Shown here piece by piece: positions 60,340 to 64,000 of a stretch of DNA of 64,000 nt (positions are counted from its first letter, which is position 1; each line of letters opens with the position of its first letter). Both the position numbers and the translations under genes were made by a program. This stretch comes from Mycolicibacterium hippocampi (GTDB lineage Bacteria > Actinomycetota > Actinomycetes > Mycobacteriales > Mycobacteriaceae): assembly GCF_010723735.1 (NCBI RefSeq), contig NZ_BLLB01000002.1, positions 5,828,001 through 5,892,000 of the forward strand. The letters run 5' to 3'. The notes under the pieces were generated by a model. The model had not been told where the DNA came from. It was given only the letters and a program-made list of their open reading frames with translations, and did no database searches.

Positions 60340-61728
60340 GTGGCCCGGGTCAGTTCGAAAACGCGTTCGCAGTACCGCTGCTCGGAATGCCGGCACCTCA
60401 CCGCCAAGTGGGTGGGCCGTTGCCCGGAGTGCGGCACCTGGGGCACGGTCGATGAAGTCACCCTGATGGCGGCCACCGCGTCGGCCACCTCCCGTGCGGT
60501 CACCCCCACCTCCCCGGCCGTACCGATCAGTTCCATCGACCCCGGGACCACCCGACACTTCACCACCGGTGTCAGCGAACTGGACCGGGTGCTGGGCGGC
60601 GGACTGGTGCCCGGCTCGGTGACGCTGCTGGCGGGTGATCCGGGCGTCGGGAAGTCGACGCTGCTGCTGGAGGTCGTCCACCGCTGGGCGCAGACCGGGC
60701 GCCGGGCGCTGTACCTGTCCGGTGAGGAGTCCGCGGGCCAGATCCGGCTGCGGGCCGAACGCACGGGCTGCACCCACGACGAGGTCTACCTCGCCGCCGA
60801 ATCGGACCTGCAGACCGCGCTCGGCCACATCGACGCGGTGCAGCCCTCGCTGGTGGTGGTGGACTCGGTGCAGACGATGTCCACCGCCGAGGTCGACGGG
60901 GTCAGCGGTGGTGTCACCCAGGTCCGCGCCGTGACGACCGCGCTGACGATGACGGCGAAGACGACCGGTGTGGCCATCCTGCTCGTCGGCCACGTCACCA
61001 AGGACGGCGCCATTGCCGGGCCTCGCTCGCTGGAGCACCTCGTCGACGTCGTGCTGCACTTCGAAGGTGACCGCTCGTCGTCGCTGCGGATGGTGCGCGG
61101 CGTCAAGAACAGGTTCGGCGCGGCCGACGAGGTCGGTTGTTTCCTGCTGCACGACAACGGAATCGAATGTGTCTCCGACCCTTCCGGCCTGTTCCTCGAC
61201 CAACGTCCCAAGGCGGTGTCGGGCACCGCGGTGACGGTCACACTCGACGGCAAGCGCCCGATGATCGGCGAGGTTCAGGCGTTGATCGGCTCGCCTGCCA
61301 GCGGCAGCCCACGGCGCGCGGTCAGCGGTATCGACTCCTCGCGCGCGGCGATGATCACCGCGGTGCTGGAGAAACGGGCCGGGCTCCGCGTCGGGATGAA
61401 CGACATCTACCTGTCCACGGTCGGCGGGATGCGGCTGACGGACTCGTCGTCCGACCTCGCAGTGGCCCTGGCGATCGCATCGGCGTACATGGACCTGGCG
61501 ATGCCGACGACCGCGATTGCCATCGGTGAGGTGGGTCTGGCCGGCGATCTGCGACGGGTCACCGGGATGGACCGCCGGCTGGCCGAAGCCGCCAGGCTCG
61601 GGTTCACCTGTGCGGTGGTCCCCGCCGGGGTGACCTCCGCACCGGCCGGACTGCAGGTGGTGTCGGCCGACAACATCACCTCGGCATTGCAGGCGCTGCG
61701 ACGGATCAGCAAGAATGACGCAAGCTGA
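60340..61728 (+). CDS. radA: DNA repair protein RadA
   Basis: This 462-residue protein has an N-terminal zinc finger (CSECRHLTAKWVGRCPEC, about residues 14-31), a RecA-like ATPase with Walker A LLAGDPGVGKSTLL (about 97-110), the RadA-specific KNRFG motif in GVKNRFGAADEVG, and a C-terminal Lon-like domain. It promotes branch migration in recombination. Its end overlaps the first possible start of disA. It corresponds to Rv3585. Confidence 0.95.
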   Translation: MARVSSKTRSQYRCSECRHLTAKWVGRCPECGTWGTVDEVTLMAATASATSRAVTPTSPAVPISSIDPGTTRHFTTGVSELDRVLGGGLVPGSVTLLAGDPGVGKSTLLLEVVHRWAQTGRRALYLSGEESAGQIRLRAERTGCTHDEVYLAAESDLQTALGHIDAVQPSLVVVDSVQTMSTAEVDGVSGGVTQVRAVTTALTMTAKTTGVAILLVGHVTKDGAIAGPRSLEHLVDVVLHFEGDRSSSLRMVRGVKNRFGAADEVGCFLLHDNGIECVSDPSGLFLDQRPKAVSGTAVTVTLDGKRPMIGEVQALIGSPASGSPRRAVSGIDSSRAAMITAVLEKRAGLRVGMNDIYLSTVGGMRLTDSSSDLAVALAIASAYMDLAMPTTAIAIGEVGLAGDLRRVTGMDRRLAEAARLGFTCAVVPAGVTSAPAGLQVVSADNITSALQALRRISKNDAS

Positions 61729-61771
61729 AGTCAGTCCGGGGCAGAGCCGACGACTCAACCGTGGAGAAGAC

Positions 61772-62890
61772 ATGGCCGTGAAGTCGACGGGTCGGGCCAC
61801 CCGCACCGTGGTGCCGTTGGCGCGCCCCACACTGCGGGAGACCATCGCCCGGCTGGCGCCGGGAACAGCTCTGCGCGACGGCCTGGAGCGCATCCTGCGC
61901 GGCCGAACCGGTGCCTTGATAGTCATCGGCTACGACGACGGCGTCGAGACCATCTGCGACGGCGGGTTCTCCCTCGACGTCCGGTACGCCCCGACCCGGC
62001 TGCGCGAGCTGTCCAAGATGGACGGCGCGGTGGTGCTCTCCAGCGACGGCAGCCGCATCCTGCGCGCCAACGTGCAGCTGGTGCCGGATCCGTCGATCCC
62101 CACCGAGGAGTCCGGTACCCGGCACCGCTCCGCCGAGCGCACCGCGATCCAGACCGGCTATCCGGTGATCTCGGTGAGCCACTCGATGAGCATCGTGACC
62201 GTCTACGTCGCCGGTGAGCGCCACGTGGTGCCCGAGTCGGCCACCATCCTGTCGCGGGCCAACCAGACGATCGACACCCTGGAGCGCTACAAGACCCGCC
62301 TCGACGAGGTCAGCAGGCAGCTGTCCACCGCGGAGATCGAGGACTTCGTCACGCTACGCGACGTGATGACCGTGGTGCAGCGGCTGGAGATGGTGCGCCG
62401 GATCAGCCTGGAGATCGACTCCGACGTCGTCGAACTGGGCACCGACGGCAGGCAACTGAAACTGCAACTGGAGGAGCTCGTCGGGGACAACGACACCGAC
62501 CGCGAGCTGATCGTGCGCGATTACCACGCCAATCCCGACCCACCGTCGGCGGCTCAGGTCAGCGCCACCCTCGAAGAGCTCGACAGCCTGTCGGACGGCG
62601 AACTTCTCGACTTCACCACGCTGGCGCGGGTGTTCGGTTATCCGTCGACCGCCGAAGCCCAGGATTCCGCGATGAGCTCACGCGGCTACCGCGCCATGGC
62701 CGGCATCTCCAGGCTGCAGTTCGCCCACGTCGACCTACTGGTCCGCTCGTTCGGATCACTGCAGGGTCTGCTGGCGGCCAGCGCCGCCGACCTGCAGTCG
62801 GTCGACGGGATCGGCTCGATGTGGGCCCGCCACATCCGGGAAGGCCTGTCCGCGCTGGCCGAGTCGACGATCGCCGACCGGCTCGCCTGA
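61772..62890 (+). CDS. disA: DisA, diadenylate cyclase and DNA integrity scanning protein
   Basis: This 372-residue protein makes c-di-AMP from two ATP. The DAC domain shows KMDGAVVLSSDGSRI (DGA motif, about residues 88-102) and GTRHRSAERTA (RHR motif); a helical linker follows, and a C-terminal helix-hairpin-helix DNA-binding domain (SLQGLLAASAADLQSVDGIGSMWA). ATG 61772 has GGAGAAG just upstream; an in-frame ATG at 61715 would overlap radA. The radA-disA pair is conserved; RadA is known to modulate DisA activity in mycobacteria. It corresponds to Rv3586. Confidence 0.94.
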   Translation: MAVKSTGRATRTVVPLARPTLRETIARLAPGTALRDGLERILRGRTGALIVIGYDDGVETICDGGFSLDVRYAPTRLRELSKMDGAVVLSSDGSRILRANVQLVPDPSIPTEESGTRHRSAERTAIQTGYPVISVSHSMSIVTVYVAGERHVVPESATILSRANQTIDTLERYKTRLDEVSRQLSTAEIEDFVTLRDVMTVVQRLEMVRRISLEIDSDVVELGTDGRQLKLQLEELVGDNDTDRELIVRDYHANPDPPSAAQVSATLEELDSLSDGELLDFTTLARVFGYPSTAEAQDSAMSSRGYRAMAGISRLQFAHVDLLVRSFGSLQGLLAASAADLQSVDGIGSMWARHIREGLSALAESTIADRLA

Positions 62891-62900
62891 CGGCGCAGAA

Positions 62901-63701
62901 TCAGCCGACCGGACCCGGCACCGGCATGTGCGGGGCACCGTCCACCGTGCCCTGACCGGGCTGGGTGGCGGACTCGGCGAGGACGAACGGCACGGGGGCC
63001 GAACGCAGGTTGCCCAACTGGACGACCAGGTTGTAGGTCCCCGGCCCGATGGGCTGACGTGGCAGCGGGCAATTCGGGGCTGAACTCATCCCGGTCCACG
63101 TCACCTCGGTCGTCACCTGCTCGCCGGGCTGGAAGGTCTTGATCAGCGTCTCGTTGGACGGTGCGCAGTCCAGGTTCGACCAGAGGCGTTGATTGTCCAG
63201 CGAGTACACGTATGCGGCCAGCACGGCGGCGCCGACGTCACGCTGGCAGGCGACCAGGCCGATGTTGGTGACCACCATGGTGAACTTCGGCTGATCGCCG
63301 ACCACGTACTGCGGCACGTTGGTGATGCCCTTGACCGCGAGGGTGGAGTCGGGGCAGTCGTCCCCCTCCTGCATGATCGGCGGCGGCACGACGGCGGCCG
63401 TCGGGGTGGCGGTGGGCGGCGGGGCGTCCTGAGCCGGCGGCTGGATCGGCGTCTTGACCTCGGGGTTCTCCCCCGGCAGCGGGGTTGGTGCGGCGGCCTC
63501 CGCAGACTCGGCGGATTCGCTTGCGGTGGGCTGTCCGGAGCTGGTGCTGTTCATCACGACCACAGCGACCACGGCGGCGATCACGCCGATGACGAGCACC
63601 GCGATGCCGAGCGCCAGCGCCCTGCGTCGCCAGTAGATCTGGGTGGGCAGCGGGCCCTGCGGTTCTAGATCCAGCACAACATCACGGTAAGCCCAGGTCA
63701 C
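62901..63701 (-). CDS. Membrane-anchored protein of unknown function (Rv3587c-like)
   Basis: This 266-residue protein has one transmembrane segment at about residues 28-50 (RRRALALGIAVLVIGVIAA then VVAVVV), a proline/threonine/alanine-rich linker (about 55-110) and an extracellular domain of Ig-like type with four cysteines (DDCPDS, GLVACQRD, LDCAPS, NCPLP) that may form two disulfides. No enzyme motif is seen. GTG 63701 is used; GTG 63677, giving the N-terminus VLDLEPQGPLP, may be the real start. It is convergent with disA and matches Rv3587c. Confidence 0.78.
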   Translation of the reverse strand: MTWAYRDVVLDLEPQGPLPTQIYWRRRALALGIAVLVIGVIAAVVAVVVMNSTSSGQPTASESAESAEAAAPTPLPGENPEVKTPIQPPAQDAPPPTATPTAAVVPPPIMQEGDDCPDSTLAVKGITNVPQYVVGDQPKFTMVVTNIGLVACQRDVGAAVLAAYVYSLDNQRLWSNLDCAPSNETLIKTFQPGEQVTTEVTWTGMSSAPNCPLPRQPIGPGTYNLVVQLGNLRSAPVPFVLAESATQPGQGTVDGAPHMPVPGPVG

Positions 63702-63756
63702 GCCACCTGGTCCGACGTCGCTCGGCGTGTCGCCGATGTGGGCGCAAAGCGCGCCG

Positions 63757-64000
63757 TCAGGCTTCGCCGATATCGCCGATGTGGTCGCGCAACACCACCT
63801 GGCCGTCGGCGAGTTGGTAGGTCAGGCCGACGATGCCCAGGTTGCCACTCTGCACTGCCTCGGCGATCGCCGTCGACCTGCTGAGCAGCTGCTTGCCGGT
63901 CTCGGTGACATGCCTGGCCTCGAACTCGTCGACGCGGGTCAGGCCGTCGCGGCGGCCCGAAAGGATCGACGGTATGACCCGCTCCACCACGTCGCGGACG
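63757..64000 (-). CDS. canB: Beta-carbonic anhydrase, C-terminal part, cut by the window end
   Basis: The frame runs off the right edge; the last 80 or so residues are present. SGNLGIVGLTYQLADGQVVLRDHIGDIGEA is the usual C-terminal strand pair of beta-carbonic anhydrases (GxxxIVGxxYxLxxGxV). The catalytic zinc ligands lie in the missing part. The position beside Rv3587c and disA matches Rv3588c. The gene would reversibly hydrate CO2. Confidence 0.8.
   Translation of the reverse strand, partial: VRDVVERVIPSILSGRRDGLTRVDEFEARHVTETGKQLLSRSTAIAEAVQSGNLGIVGLTYQLADGQVVLRDHIGDIGEA

Overview
The window is high-GC actinobacterial DNA and reads as a chromosome segment of a fast-growing Mycolicibacterium. 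Much of the gene order matches Mycobacterium tuberculosis Rv3550 to Rv3588c (echA20, ipdABC, fadA6, kstR2, ipdF, fadE30, fadD3, fadE31-33, aspB, hsaBCDA, kshB, fadE34, kstR, arsB2, rlmB/tsnR, cysS, ispF, carD, lpqE, radA, disA, canB). Several blocks absent from the tubercle bacillus interrupt that order, and I believe they are also present near this locus in M. smegmatis. No tRNA, rRNA, CRISPR array or insertion sequence was seen.

Region 1 (1-15.8 kb) is the KstR2 regulon for the C and D rings of cholesterol: echA20-ipdA-ipdB-ipdC rightward; fadE30-ipdF-kstR2-fadA6 leftward; fadD3-fadE31-fadE32-fadE33 rightward, then aspB. Two KstR2 boxes are visible. Between ipdC and fadA6 lie a SatD-family gene with a membrane partner and an NDMA-type alcohol dehydrogenase. 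fadD3 is broken by a one-base frameshift. A 28-bp periodic array of dyads (ATGAAG-N7-CTTCAT) covers the start of the satD gene.

Region 2 (15.8-31.0 kb) is accessory metabolism. It holds a xylose system (ABC transporter, xylA, ROK repressor, xylB) with two matching operators, a 13E12/DUF222-HNH gene, a probable 3-hydroxybutyrate/acetoacetate operon (MFS permease, 3-hydroxybutyrate dehydrogenase, acetoacetyl-CoA synthetase) with a divergent LysR regulator, and an SDR/hydrolase pair. The nat gene that sits between aspB and hsaB in M. tuberculosis is absent here.

Region 3 (31.0-39.5 kb) is the KstR regulon for the A and B rings and the side chain: hsaA-hsaD-hsaC-hsaB leftward, kshB rightward, fadE34 and kstR divergent. 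Three KstR boxes are visible.

Region 4 (39.5-49.6 kb) holds otsB, a methyltransferase and a LacI regulator, then two zinc ABC transporters side by side: ZnuA-ZnuC-ZnuB and an AztABCD-type system. In the Azt system the permease is fused in frame to a lipoprotein-like beta-propeller, and a separate AztD is also present. A strong Zur-type box lies between the -35 and -10 of the permease gene and over the aztA start codon.

Region 5 (49.6-64 kb) holds pxpA, a metallo-beta-lactamase-fold protein, arsB2, a DUF4242-like gene, a large LuxR-family ATPase regulator, and housekeeping genes (rlmB, cysS, ispF, carD, lpqE, radA, disA, a membrane protein, and the cut-off carbonic anhydrase gene). ispD, expected between ispF and carD, is missing. 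Many start codons are preceded by TANNNT and 6-7 bases, the signature of leaderless mycobacterial transcripts.
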